24,671 nt of DNA from JALZDI01 sp035557095 (GCA_035557095.1 DATMEB010000142.1:1-24671); one strand, 5' to 3'; positions 14,829 through 22,586 are shown, counted from the first letter of the stretch. Program-made: numbers and translations. The notes: generated by a model from the letters alone, not told the origin.

Positions 14829-15970
14829 TACGTGTTGCCTGCACTCCAACGCAAGTGCAGCTCGGGTGGCTTGCGGAAGATGAGCCCTCGGGGAGCATGG
14901 TCGTGGCGAGGGTCCAGACGCAGTCCCGGCAGCCGGTCGAGGATCGCGGTCAGGGCGGCCCGCGTCTCGAGCCGAGCCAGGTGGGCACCGATGCAGAAGT
15001 GCGGGCCGTGGGCGAACGACAGGTGCCTGCCGACGTTCGCACGGCGCAGGTCGAACGCGTCGGGGTCGGTGAACACCGCGGGATCACGGTTCGCTCCGGC
15101 CAGGGACACGATGACCGGGTCTCCCCGGCGGACCCGCGCGCCGTCGAGGCTGGTGTCGCCGGTCGCGTAGCGGTCGACGCTTGCCGCCGCCGGCTCGAGA
15201 CGTACGGACTCCTCGATGGCGCTGTCGAGCAGGCTGCGGTCTGCCCGCAGCCGGGCCAGCTGGTCGGGGTGCAGGAGAAGATGGCGTACGAGGTTGGCGA
15301 TCATGCCCTCGGTCGTGTCGATGCCGCCGAACAGCAGCACCGCGGTGTTCGACACCACCTCGTCCAGCGAGAGTCGCCGCGCCGCGGCCACGATGACCGC
15401 GGAGTGCCGGTGACTGGTGGTGGCCAGCTCCACGTGTCGGCGCAGGGCGGAGAACGCCTCGGCGCCGCGGGGGCTCGGGCCACGCAGTGCGGTGATGTCG
15501 TCGACAGCCGCGACGATGCCGTCGTACCACTCGCGCACCAGCGCGGCGTCGGTGTCGCCGAGTCCCAGCGCCTCGGCCATCGTGAACACCGCCAGCGGGC
15601 CGGCGACGGTCGACCGGATCTCGGCGTGGCCGGTGCCGCGGATCGCCTCGACCAGGTCAGCAGCCTTCTGCTCGACCAGCGCGCTGAAGCGGGCATGGGC
15701 GTGCGCGGGGCGAAACTCCCGCACGAACGGGTCACGGTGGTGCACGTGCGCCGCCCCGTCGGTGGAGAGCATGCTCGGACCGACGACCCGTGCGGTGGAG
15801 AACCGGGGGTCGTCGACCGTGAACGTCGACGCGTCCTTCAGCACCCGCTCGGCCAGCGCGCGGCCGGTCACCACCCACGCGCCGAGGGAGTCCATCCACG
15901 CCGCCGGACCCGTGGACCGCAGGTCGTGCAGCACCGGATGCGGGTCGCTCTCCAGCTGCTCGATCGTCAC
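14825..15970 (-). CDS. Cytochrome P450
   Basis: A 381-residue soluble class I bacterial P450. The I-helix oxygen-binding segment LLFGGIDTTEG is at about 212-222, the K-helix ExxR is ESVR at 254-257, and the heme-binding loop SFAHGPHFCIGAHLARLE has Cys326 as axial ligand. The C-helix HVHHRDPFVREFRP is typical of actinobacterial CYP families. It needs an external ferredoxin and reductase; none is encoded nearby, so electrons come from elsewhere. The substrate is unknown. At 381 residues it is slightly shorter than the usual ~400 but lacks no motif. Longer frames reach 16084 but do not look like P450 sequence. GTG 15970 follows a TACTGT -10 by 6 nt, suggesting a leaderless mRNA. It is divergent from the DUF4328 gene. 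Confidence 0.9.
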   Translation of the reverse strand: MTIEQLESDPHPVLHDLRSTGPAAWMDSLGAWVVTGRALAERVLKDASTFTVDDPRFSTARVVGPSMLSTDGAAHVHHRDPFVREFRPAHAHARFSALVEQKAADLVEAIRGTGHAEIRSTVAGPLAVFTMAEALGLGDTDAALVREWYDGIVAAVDDITALRGPSPRGAEAFSALRRHVELATTSHRHSAVIVAAARRLSLDEVVSNTAVLLFGGIDTTEGMIANLVRHLLLHPDQLARLRADRSLLDSAIEESVRLEPAAASVDRYATGDTSLDGARVRRGDPVIVSLAGANRDPAVFTDPDAFDLRRANVGRHLSFAHGPHFCIGAHLARLETRAALTAILDRLPGLRLDPRHDHAPRGLIFRKPPELHLRWSAGNTY

Positions 15971-15976
15971 GTCCCG

Positions 15977-15982
15977 ACAGTA
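15977..15982 (-). promoter_or_regulatory. -10 element of leaderless P450 promoter
   Basis: Read on the minus strand this is TACTGT (TANNNT), ending 6 nt before the GTG start at 15970, with no Shine-Dalgarno sequence between. No good -35 is seen. It supports the shorter start for the P450. Confidence 0.4.
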
Positions 15983-16062
15983 CGGCCGGCAGTCGTCACG
16001 GTCGTGGACGCCCGCGAGGCGAGACCGGTCTAGACTCACGCAGTCGGAGCAGGGGGACACAG

Positions 16063-16749
16063 ATGACGCAGCCGTTTCCCGCACACGGCCACGCCGCCTC
16101 CGACCCGGCGCCGAGGATGTACCAGTCGGCCAAGGGGCTGGCCGTCGCCGCGAGTGTGCTGGCCGGGCTGGGCGCCCTCATCGAGGTCGTCGACGTGCCG
16201 CTGGCGTGGTTCGCCGCCGAGCAGCTCGAGGATGCGGCCGCGCGGGGCACGACACCCGATCAGGTCGTCACGCCGTTCGACGTGATGGGCCTGCCGACCC
16301 TCGGGCTGTTCGTCGCGGCGTGGGTCGTGACCTCGTTGTGGCTGTCGCGTGCACGCGTCAACGCGGAGGCGCTGAACCCCGGGCGCAGGCACAAGCGGTC
16401 GGCGGGGTGGGCCTGGTTCGGGTGGCTCGTGCCCGTCGTCAGCTACTGGTTTCCCTACCAGTACGTGCGAGACGTGCGCCTGGCGACTGTCGCCGGGGAG
16501 CGCAGGCGCAGCACGGTGGTCGGCTGGTGGTGGGGCACGTGGCTGGTCTCGCAGCACATCGGGTGGATCGGCGGCTGGATCGTGATGCCTGCGGGATCCG
16601 ACACGTTCAGGTTCGGTCTCCTCGCGCCCGTCGAGGCCGCCGCCGCGGTCGTCGCCGTCGCGGCGCTGGTGTGCTGGCTGCGCATCGTCCGGCAGATCAC
16701 CGAGGATCAGGCCGCTGTCGCACGGGGGCGACCGACGACGACTGTCTGA
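16063..16749 (+). CDS. DUF4328 domain membrane protein
   Basis: A 228-residue predicted membrane protein of the DUF4328 family, with no known biochemical role. The N-terminal 20 residues are soluble. Hydrophobic segments lie at about 25-52, 73-93, 108-128, 155-175 and 185-206. The family signature is the Trp-rich stretch RSAGWAWFGWLVPVVSYWFPYQYVRDV after the second helix, followed by VGWWWGTWLVS. The ATG at 16063 has a GCAGGGGG ribosome site and a TAGACT -10 candidate at 16031-16036, giving a leader of about 20 nt. It is divergent from the P450 with 92 nt between start codons. Nothing suggests a functional link to its neighbours. Confidence 0.85.
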   Translation: MTQPFPAHGHAASDPAPRMYQSAKGLAVAASVLAGLGALIEVVDVPLAWFAAEQLEDAAARGTTPDQVVTPFDVMGLPTLGLFVAAWVVTSLWLSRARVNAEALNPGRRHKRSAGWAWFGWLVPVVSYWFPYQYVRDVRLATVAGERRRSTVVGWWWGTWLVSQHIGWIGGWIVMPAGSDTFRFGLLAPVEAAAAVVAVAALVCWLRIVRQITEDQAAVARGRPTTTV

Positions 16750-16785
16750 GGCCGGTTGCGCGCCGATACTGCGCGCGGCCTCGCG

Positions 16786-17244
16786 TCAGTCGCGCGGATT
16801 GCCGCCGGGTGCCAGCAACCGGTCCAGGGTCCGCGTCGTGCCGTCGAGGACGTCGGCGACATGGGTCCGGAAGTTCGGACAGGTGGCGATGTCATGGGCG
16901 CGGCAGTCGAGCGCGTGCACGGTCATGTCGCGTGAGCGCGCCATCTCCGCCATTCGGCGATCCAGGTCGTCGAGATGCGCCTCCAGTACCTCCCGGCGTC
17001 CCTCGGCGCTCGCGTCGAGCAGCAGCCGGATCTGGTGGAGCGACATCCCCGCTGCCTTGCTGCGCATGATGACCGCGACCCGGACCACGTCGTCACCGCC
17101 GTACCACCGTCGCCCGGCCGAGTCCCGCTCCGGAGTGAGCAGCCCCTGGTCCTCCCAGTGCCGGAGTACGTGTGTGGCCAGGCCGTACCTGGCGGCGAGC
17201 TCGCCGATCGACCACGTCGGCAGAGGCCGGGTTGTTGACTTCAT
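16786..17244 (-). CDS. MerR family transcriptional regulator
   Basis: A 152-residue MerR-type activator/repressor. The winged helix is WSIGELAARYGLATHVLRHWEDQGLLTPERD (residues 11-41) followed by RRWYGGDDVVRVAVIMRSKAAGMSLHQIR. A dimerisation coiled coil covers about 85-112. The C-terminus has C114 and C122 in HALDCRAHDIATCPNF, which may sense metal or thiol status, but this motif is also common in MerR proteins without known ligands. The start codon overlaps the palindrome centred near 17247, so it probably autoregulates. No Shine-Dalgarno site is visible. It is divergent from a thioredoxin-reductase-like flavoprotein, the likely target gene. Confidence 0.9.
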   Translation of the reverse strand: MKSTTRPLPTWSIGELAARYGLATHVLRHWEDQGLLTPERDSAGRRWYGGDDVVRVAVIMRSKAAGMSLHQIRLLLDASAEGRREVLEAHLDDLDRRMAEMARSRDMTVHALDCRAHDIATCPNFRTHVADVLDGTTRTLDRLLAPGGNPRD

Positions 17245-17265
17245 GTCAACATGAAGTCACATGCT
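17235..17265 (+). promoter_or_regulatory. MerR-type promoter with central palindromic operator
   Basis: TTGACT at 17235-17240 and CATGCT at 17260-17265 are separated by 19 bp, the long spacing typical of MerR-activated promoters. A perfect 10-bp inverted repeat, TGACTTCATG (17236-17245) and CATGAAGTCA (17250-17259), lies almost exactly in that spacer with a 4-nt centre. An overlapping repeat TGTTGAC/GTCAACA covers 17233-17251. The arrangement predicts activation of the flavoprotein gene by DNA distortion and repression of merR, whose ATG (minus strand, 17242-17244) is inside the operator. Confidence 0.75.
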
Positions 17266-17302
17266 CGGTGTTGACACAAGATCTCAGCATCGGAGAACGC
17301 AA

Positions 17303-18238
17303 ATGAACCCTCATTCCTACGACGTGGTCGTGGTCGGCGGTGGGCCCGCCGGTCTGCAGGCAGCCCTCACGCTCGGCCGGATGCACCGCTCGGTGCTGTT
17401 GCTCGACTCGGGTCGGTACCGCAACGCCGCGGCCAAGGAGATGCACAACTTCGTGACCCACGACGGCAGGTCGCCGGAGGAGTTCCGCGCTGCCGCGCGG
17501 CGCGACCTACAGCCCTACGCCACCGTGGAGGTGCGCGAGCGCAGGGCCACCGAGGTGGCCGACGACGGCGGAGGCTGGCGCGTCACGCTGGACGACACCG
17601 GCACGGTGCTGGCGCGCAGGGTCGTGCTGGCCACCGGCCTGCGAGACACACTCCCCGACATCCCCGGCCTGTCCGACCTCTGGGGCGACGTCGTCGCGCA
17701 CTGCCCGTACTGCCACGGTCACGAGCTCAGCGGAGGGCACGTCGGCATCCTCGGCAACGGGCCGCACGCGGCCAGGGTCGCGCTGCTCCTCGAGCGGATC
17801 GCCGCCAGGGTCACGGTGTTCGCCGACGGGGCGGAGCTGGACGAGGCAACCGGCGCGCAGCTCGCGCGGGGCGGTGTCGACGTACGCCCCGAAAAGGTGG
17901 CCGGGGTCCGCCGCAGCTCGACGGGCGCGACCGTCGGGCTGGCGACCGGAGCCGACGCGGAGGTCGCGGGTCTGTTCGTCTCCACCGCGTTCGCCCAGGC
18001 GGCGCCCTTCGCCGAACAGCTGTCGCTGGAGATGCTCCCGTCGGGATGCATCCGGATCGACGAGCTAGGCCGCACGAGCCGGCAGGGCATCTACGCGGCA
18101 GGGGATCTGGCGCACCTGGCAGCGCTGCCGATGCCGCTGGCGTCCGTGCTCACCGCGACGTCGGCGGGGCTGCTCGCGGGCACGGCCGCCGACCAGGATC
18201 TGCTCGCGGACGACCACGGGCAGCCGGCGGTGGCGTAG
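17303..18238 (+). CDS. Thioredoxin reductase-like NAD(P)/FAD-dependent oxidoreductase
   Basis: A 311-residue flavoprotein of the pyridine nucleotide-disulfide oxidoreductase class II group. FAD binds at the N-terminal VVVVGGGPAG (residues 8-17). The redox-active CPYC is at 134-137 in VVAHCPYCHGHE. The NAD(P)H Rossmann segment is GILGNGPHAAR (148-158), and YAAGD (264-268) closes the FAD site. It probably reduces a disulfide in a small protein or thiol. Because no thioredoxin gene is adjacent, the partner is unknown. The nucleotide-binding loop is GNGPHA rather than the GGGxSA of canonical TrxB, and the protein is somewhat divergent. The ATG at 17303 has CGGAGAA upstream. Regulation by the divergent MerR protein is strongly suggested by the shared promoter-operator. 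Confidence 0.88.
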   Translation: MNPHSYDVVVVGGGPAGLQAALTLGRMHRSVLLLDSGRYRNAAAKEMHNFVTHDGRSPEEFRAAARRDLQPYATVEVRERRATEVADDGGGWRVTLDDTGTVLARRVVLATGLRDTLPDIPGLSDLWGDVVAHCPYCHGHELSGGHVGILGNGPHAARVALLLERIAARVTVFADGAELDEATGAQLARGGVDVRPEKVAGVRRSSTGATVGLATGADAEVAGLFVSTAFAQAAPFAEQLSLEMLPSGCIRIDELGRTSRQGIYAAGDLAHLAALPMPLASVLTATSAGLLAGTAADQDLLADDHGQPAVA

Positions 18239-18266
18239 AACGCCCGCCTGAGTCACCTCGACGCAA

Positions 18267-18821
18267 TCAGGCGTCGGCCTTGCGCCGGCGGTAGGCGCGG
18301 GTCTTGACCCGGTTGCCGCACGAGCCCGGGGCGCAGTAGCGCCCACGACCCGGCTTGGACTGGTCGTAGAACACCCATTGGCAGTCGTCGGCCGAACAGG
18401 CCCGAAGGCGCCACCACTCGCCGCTGAGCGCCGTACGCAGGGCCGCAGCGCAGATCTCGCCGATCGCCTGGTCCACCCCGTTGCCGGAGACGGCCACCCG
18501 CGGCCCGTCGGTCGAGTCGATTTCGACGCGCAGCGGCAGTGCGTACAGCGGGTTGTCGTCGGCGCTCTCCTGGCGCGGGTCCAGCGCGGCGCGAAGAGCC
18601 GTGCGCAGCTCGAGCACACGCGCGCGATCGGACTCGGTGAGCCTGCTGCCCTCGGCGAGCAGGCGCCGGTCGGTGAGCCATCCGCGCAGCGACATCACCG
18701 AGCCGAGCTCGTCGCCGGAGCCGTCGCGGTACGGGTGCCCCCGCGGGATGAACCTGCGCAGGTCTCGCGTGTTCGCGAAGTCCTGCACGAGCACCGCATC
18801 CGGTGATGCCTCGACGGCCAT
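18267..18821 (-). CDS. CGNR zinc-finger (ABATE-type) regulator-like protein
   Basis: A 184-residue protein with the actinobacterial ABATE domain in the N-terminal two thirds (VLVQDFANTRDLRRFI near residues 10-25). A C-terminal CGNR zinc finger follows: C142, C147, C163 and C168, with CGNRVKTRAYRRRK completing the basic end. CGNR proteins are predicted transcription regulators of stress responses, with the zinc finger binding DNA; direct evidence is sparse. The start at 18821 has GGGGAGG 4 nt upstream; in-frame codons up to 19004 run through the divergent gene and its promoter. It faces the 71-aa basic protein gene across a promoter with an operator-like palindrome, which it may bind itself. 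Confidence 0.87.
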   Translation of the reverse strand: MAVEASPDAVLVQDFANTRDLRRFIPRGHPYRDGSGDELGSVMSLRGWLTDRRLLAEGSRLTESDRARVLELRTALRAALDPRQESADDNPLYALPLRVEIDSTDGPRVAVSGNGVDQAIGEICAAALRTALSGEWWRLRACSADDCQWVFYDQSKPGRGRYCAPGSCGNRVKTRAYRRRKADA

Positions 18822-18858
18822 CTGACCTCCCCTGAACGACCCCGGTAAAGACCTTAAC

Positions 18859-18892
18859 AGGTGTTGACGTGAACACCTACTAACGATATAAC
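18859..18892 (+). promoter_or_regulatory. Sigma-A-like promoter overlapped by a 7-bp-arm palindrome
   Basis: TTGACG (18864-18869), 17-bp spacer, TATAAC (18887-18892) is the best housekeeping promoter in the window and drives the small gene at 18936. AGGTGTT (18859-18865) and AACACCT (18872-18878) form a perfect inverted repeat around GACGTG that covers the -35 box, so a bound protein would block it. The CGNR protein encoded divergently is the natural candidate regulator; this is inference. Confidence 0.65.
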
Positions 18893-18935
18893 TGGTGTCG
18901 TTCATTCGACGACGGGAACGCGAGAGGAGACCGAG

Positions 18936-19151
18936 ATGCTTCCCATCGCCAGCGAGATCGCCACCCGAGTCACCCGAGAGCACGCCCAGTCGGCCCTGCC
19001 ACACGCCCCCGTCATCCCGGACGCACCGGCACCACGGAGCCGGCCGGACCGGTCGCGTTCGCTACGGATGCTCGCCGGGGTGCTGCGTCGCGTCGCCGCG
19101 ACGTCGCACGGACTCGCCGACCGGCTCGAGCGGCCCGTGGCGGCCAAGTAG
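18936..19151 (+). CDS. Small basic protein of 71 aa, function unknown
   Basis: A 71-codon ORF beginning MLPIASEIATRVTREHAQSA and ending LADRLERPVAAK. It is supported by AGGAG at 18925-18929, 6 nt before the ATG, and by a strong TTGACG-N17-TATAAC promoter about 44 nt upstream. Third codon positions are heavily G/C, as in neighbouring real genes. The protein is rich in Arg and Ala. A Pro-rich basic middle (PDAPAPRSRPDRSR) precedes an amphipathic helix (about residues 43-66), which could bind nucleic acid, membrane or a partner protein. There are no cysteines or known domains that I recognise. Its pairing with the CGNR regulator suggests a regulated stress product. It is easily missed by annotation because of its size. 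Confidence 0.65.
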   Translation: MLPIASEIATRVTREHAQSALPHAPVIPDAPAPRSRPDRSRSLRMLAGVLRRVAATSHGLADRLERPVAAK

Positions 19152-19247
19152 GGACCATCACCGTCTTGTGCCGCGGTGTACCGATGAGTTCGGGCGGGCC
19201 ACGGGGTCAGAGGAATGGGACCAGTGGACTCCGGCGAAAGGCATGCG

Positions 19248-19904
19248 GTGACCGAGGTAGAGGTGCGCGAACAGGTGGCATCGGAGCGGCGCGACCTGGC
19301 GGCCGTGCTGCAGGGCCTGCCCGTGACGGCCTGGGACTCGCCGACGCTGTGCGCGGGCTGGCGGGTGCGTGAGGTGGTGGCGCACATGACGATGCCGTTC
19401 CGCTACTCCGGTGTCCGCGTGCTGCTGGAGATCCTCAAGGCACGAGGCAGCTTCAACCGGGCGGCCGATCGCAGCGCCCGCCGCGACGCGGCCGCCCTCT
19501 CGGCCGAGGAGCTCACCGCCTGCCTGAACGACAACGCCGAGCACCCCTGGACGCCGCCGGGTGGCGGACCGGCCGGTGCGCTCAGCCACGACGTGATCCA
19601 CGGGCTCGACATCACGGTCGGGCTCGGCCTGGACCGGCAGGTTCCCGCGGACCGGCTGCGCACGGTCCTGGACGGCGCCGGCCCCAAGCACGTCAAGTAC
19701 TTCGGGGTCGACCTCGACGGTGTCGAGCTGCACGCCACCGACATGGACTGGACGTTCGGATCGGGTGAGCCGCTGTACGGCACCGGCCAGGACCTGCTGC
19801 TCGTCCTCTGCGGCCGCAGGCTGGCTCCGGGCCGGCTGCGCGGCGACGCCGGCTACCGGTTCAGCGGGGAACCCGGTCAGGAGACATCCAGCGAGCCCGG
19901 CTGA
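19248..19904 (+). CDS. Maleylpyruvate isomerase family mycothiol-dependent-type protein
   Basis: A 218-residue DinB-fold protein of the actinobacterial mycothiol-dependent maleylpyruvate isomerase family. SPTLCAGWRVREVVAHMTMP at residues 31-50 is the conserved N-terminal signature and supplies H46. The second half of the metal site is ALSHDVIHGLDITVG, with H118 and D121; the position four before H118 is H114 rather than the usual Glu. GTG 19248 has GAAAGG 6 nt upstream; ATG 19215 has its AGGA directly abutting and is less likely. The reaction is unknown. It converges on the CoA-transferase gene with 17 nt between stops, and its stop codon lies in a small palindrome. Confidence 0.85.
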   Translation: MTEVEVREQVASERRDLAAVLQGLPVTAWDSPTLCAGWRVREVVAHMTMPFRYSGVRVLLEILKARGSFNRAADRSARRDAAALSAEELTACLNDNAEHPWTPPGGGPAGALSHDVIHGLDITVGLGLDRQVPADRLRTVLDGAGPKHVKYFGVDLDGVELHATDMDWTFGSGEPLYGTGQDLLLVLCGRRLAPGRLRGDAGYRFSGEPGQETSSEPG

Positions 19905-19909
19905 GCCGG
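19897..19909. terminator. Short palindrome at a convergent gene boundary
   Basis: CCGGCT-G-AGCCGG spans the TGA of the mycothiol-type gene and is 12 nt from the stop of the convergent CoA-transferase gene. It could act as a bidirectional hairpin, but there is no U-tract and the arms are short. Confidence 0.3.
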
Positions 19910-19921
19910 CCCGAGGCAGGG

Positions 19922-21097
19922 TCAGGCGACGCCCTCGGCGACCAGCGTGTCCACGTCCTCGTCGGACAGGCCGAGCTCGGCGAGGATGGCGCGCGTGTGC
20001 TCACCCACCGCCGGGACCGGGTCCATCCGCGGCTCGCTCGTGGTGAACGCCGGCGGCGCGAGCGCGGGAGCCACGCCCGCCGGGGTCGGGACCTGGTGCC
20101 AGCGCTCGCGCGCCGCGAGCTGCGGGTGGTTCCAGACCTCCTGCATCGTGTTCACGCGCGCATGCGCGATCGGGATCGCCGCGAGCGCGGCCATCGCCTC
20201 CTCGCTGGTGAGCTCGGCGAACCGGCCGGCGACGAGCACGGCCAGCTCCTCGCGATGGTGGTTGCGCGCCGAGTTGGTCGCGAACTCCGGGCGCCGGGCC
20301 ACCTCGGGGTCGTCGAGGAACCGGGCGCAGAACGCCTGCCACTCCCGTTCGTTCTGGATGGCCATCATCACGACCTTGTCGTCGCCGGTGACGAACGGGC
20401 CGTACGGGTAGATCGTGGCGTGTGCCGCACCTGCGCGTCGGGGCGCCTCCGCACCGTCGTAGGCGTAGTACAGCGGGAACCCCATCCACTCCACCGTGGC
20501 CTCGAGCATCGAGACGTCGAGGACCGCGCCCCGGCCCGTCCGGCCCCGTTCGATGAGAGCCGCGAGGATCGAGCTGTACGCGTACATCCCCGCGGCGATG
20601 TCGGAGACGGAGATGCCCACCTTCGCCATCTCGTCCTGCGTGCCGGTGACGGACAGCAGCCCGGCCTCGCTCTGCACCATGAGGTCGTAGGCCTTCATCG
20701 TCTCGTACGGGCCGGGCGTGCCGTAGCCGGAGATGTTGCACACGATCAGCCCAGGGTTGCCGGCCTGCAGCTCCTCGGCCGAGAGACCTGCGCGTGCGGC
20801 CGCGCCGGGGGCGAGGTTCTGGATGAACACGTCAGCGCTCGACAGGAGGTCACGCAGCACCGCGATGCCGCGGGAGTCCTTGATGTCGAGCGTGAGCGAC
20901 TCCTTGCTGCGGTTGGTCCAGACGAAGTGCGAACTCATGCCGTCGACCCGGGTGTCGTACCCGCGGGCAAAGTCGCCGGTGCCGGGACGCTCCACCTTGA
21001 TCACCCGCGCTCCGAGGTCGGCCAGGTGCCGGCTCGCGTACGGCGCGGCGATCGCCTGCTCGAGGGACACGACGGTGACTCCGCGTAAGGGCTGCAT
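19922..21097 (-). CDS. CaiB/BaiF family (type III) CoA-transferase
   Basis: A 391-residue CoA-transferase of family III. Such enzymes swap CoA between an acyl-CoA and a carboxylic acid through an aspartyl-CoA anhydride. The N-terminus LRGVTVVSLEQAIAAPYASRHLADLGARVIKVERPGTGDFAR is a near-textbook family opening. KAYDLMVQSEAGLLSVTG contains the catalytic Asp (D138), and NRSKESLTLDIKDSRG and LAPGAAARAGLS are further conserved blocks. It shows no truncation. The ATG is preceded by purine-rich GAGAGAG. It lies 82 nt downstream of a GntP-type permease in the same direction, probably one operon. The permease would then import the acid that this enzyme activates. Candidates include small hydroxy or dicarboxylic acids; sequence alone does not choose. 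Confidence 0.9.
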   Translation of the reverse strand: MQPLRGVTVVSLEQAIAAPYASRHLADLGARVIKVERPGTGDFARGYDTRVDGMSSHFVWTNRSKESLTLDIKDSRGIAVLRDLLSSADVFIQNLAPGAAARAGLSAEELQAGNPGLIVCNISGYGTPGPYETMKAYDLMVQSEAGLLSVTGTQDEMAKVGISVSDIAAGMYAYSSILAALIERGRTGRGAVLDVSMLEATVEWMGFPLYYAYDGAEAPRRAGAAHATIYPYGPFVTGDDKVVMMAIQNEREWQAFCARFLDDPEVARRPEFATNSARNHHREELAVLVAGRFAELTSEEAMAALAAIPIAHARVNTMQEVWNHPQLAARERWHQVPTPAGVAPALAPPAFTTSEPRMDPVPAVGEHTRAILAELGLSDEDVDTLVAEGVA

Positions 21098-21140
21098 ACT
21101 CGCTCTCTCGGGGGTGCGGAACGGACGTGGTGTGGGCGGC

Positions 21141-21182
21141 TGCGCGCTGCCTCAGGCGCGGTGCCTTAGACGCGGTGTCCTA
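21141..21182 (-). repeat. Three 14-nt imperfect tandem repeats, each starting with a stop codon
   Basis: Read on the minus strand from the permease stop, the units are TAGGACACCGCGTC, TAAGGCACCGCGCC and TGAGGCAGCGCGCA. Each begins with a different stop codon. Because 14 is not a multiple of 3, the stops fall in all three frames. The array lies between the permease and the CoA-transferase gene. Confidence 0.8.
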
Positions 21183-22586
21183 GACAAAGGCGCTGAGCAA
21201 CGCGATCAGCGGCAGCGACACCACGGATGCGAGTGCGGTCACGAAGGTCAGGGCCTTGAGCGCGCCCCGCGTGGACACGCCCAGCAGCGTCTGGAACATC
21301 CAGAAGAAGTTGCTGTTGACCTGCAGGGCGAACAGGGCGCCGGCGCCGATGGCAAGGCCGATGATCGCGTCCGGCACTGCGAGCTGGCCCATGATCGGGC
21401 CGAGGATGCCCGCGGCCGTGATCGCGGCGACCGAGATCGAGCCGATCGCCAGGTGCAGGACCGCGGCGATCAGCCAGGCCAGCAGGATGCTCACGAGCAC
21501 CGGCGTACCCGCCTCGGCGGAGAACAGGTCGCCGAGGACCTGGTCGAGGCCGGTCGCCTCGATCACCGCTCCGAGGGAGCCGCCGACGCCGGTGACCAGC
21601 AGGATCTGCCCGGTGGTGTTGAACCCCTTGTTCAGCGACTCGTCGGTGCGCTCGCTGCCGAGCGTGCGCCGCGCGAGCGCGTACGCGCCGAGGAGGCCAA
21701 CGAAGAGAGCCAGGTTGGGGTCCCCGAAGAACGTGATCACCGGCGACGTTGCGCCAGCCGCCTCCGCCACGGCGCCGAACGCGATCAGCACCAGTGGCAC
21801 GAGGACGGGCAGGAGCGAGATGTACAGCGGCGGCGACTTGACGAGCACCGCCTGGTCCGAGCCGTTTCCCGACGCCGTCCCCTCCGCGGTTGCCTCCGTG
21901 GGGCGCTCCGTCTCGTGCGTGACCGCCTCCTCGGCCTCCTGCAGCGACTCGAGGTCGGTCTCGTCCTTGTCGGCGTTCCAGAACCCCATCTTGAGCAGCC
22001 GGCCGAAGATCAAGGTGGTGATCACCGCGGTCGCAGGGCCGATCAGCAGGCCGTAGATCAGCATCGTGCCCAGGGGCACGTCGAGCAGCCCGGCGATCGA
22101 GACGGTGCCGAGTCCCGGCACGACGAACACGTAGCCGACCAGGATGCCCGCGGTCAGCGCGCCGCTGAGCATGGGGAGCCCGTTGCGGCCGAGCTGCGGG
22201 GCGGCGGACCGGGCCAGGGGAGCCGCAAGCACCAGCTGTACGTCGACGTAGATCGACGGGAAGATCGTGCTCAGGGCGGCGCTCAGGGCGTACGGCAGTC
22301 GTCTCGGTCCGAAGGCCCGGAGCAGCAGCTCCACGAGTTTCTGCAGTGCTCCCATGGCGTACAACAACGCGCCTATGAGCACGCCGAAGCCGATCAGCAG
22401 CCCGACCTCGGCCATGATGGCGCCGAACCCCTCGGCGATCGTGACGATCGTGTTCTCGAACCCGATCCCGGCTGCGAGCCCCAGATAGATCGAGCCGAGG
22501 ACCAGGGAGATGACGGGGTCGACCCGCACCACGATGATCAGGAGCACCACCGCGAGGATGGCGATTGCCGTGTGGAGGACGATCAA
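21180..22586 (-). CDS. GntP family permease (gluconate/organic acid:H+ symporter-like)
   Basis: A 468-residue inner-membrane permease with about 12-14 hydrophobic helices. It opens IVLHTAIAILAVVLLIIVVRVDPVISLVLGSIYLGL, the usual GntP start, and continues with GFGAIMAEVGLLIGFGVLIG and a second half containing GQILLVTGVGGSLGAVIEATGL. An unusually long acidic cytoplasmic loop (about residues 205-248, rich in Glu, Asp, Thr) separates the two halves. The frame is open to 23246, but GTG 22595 and TTG 22586 are the only starts near the family N-terminus. TTG is chosen because AGGTG is well spaced before it. The likely substrate is a small sugar acid or hydroxy acid, cotransported with protons, feeding the downstream CoA-transferase. 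Confidence 0.87.
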   Translation of the reverse strand: MIVLHTAIAILAVVLLIIVVRVDPVISLVLGSIYLGLAAGIGFENTIVTIAEGFGAIMAEVGLLIGFGVLIGALLYAMGALQKLVELLLRAFGPRRLPYALSAALSTIFPSIYVDVQLVLAAPLARSAAPQLGRNGLPMLSGALTAGILVGYVFVVPGLGTVSIAGLLDVPLGTMLIYGLLIGPATAVITTLIFGRLLKMGFWNADKDETDLESLQEAEEAVTHETERPTEATAEGTASGNGSDQAVLVKSPPLYISLLPVLVPLVLIAFGAVAEAAGATSPVITFFGDPNLALFVGLLGAYALARRTLGSERTDESLNKGFNTTGQILLVTGVGGSLGAVIEATGLDQVLGDLFSAEAGTPVLVSILLAWLIAAVLHLAIGSISVAAITAAGILGPIMGQLAVPDAIIGLAIGAGALFALQVNSNFFWMFQTLLGVSTRGALKALTFVTALASVVSLPLIALLSAFV

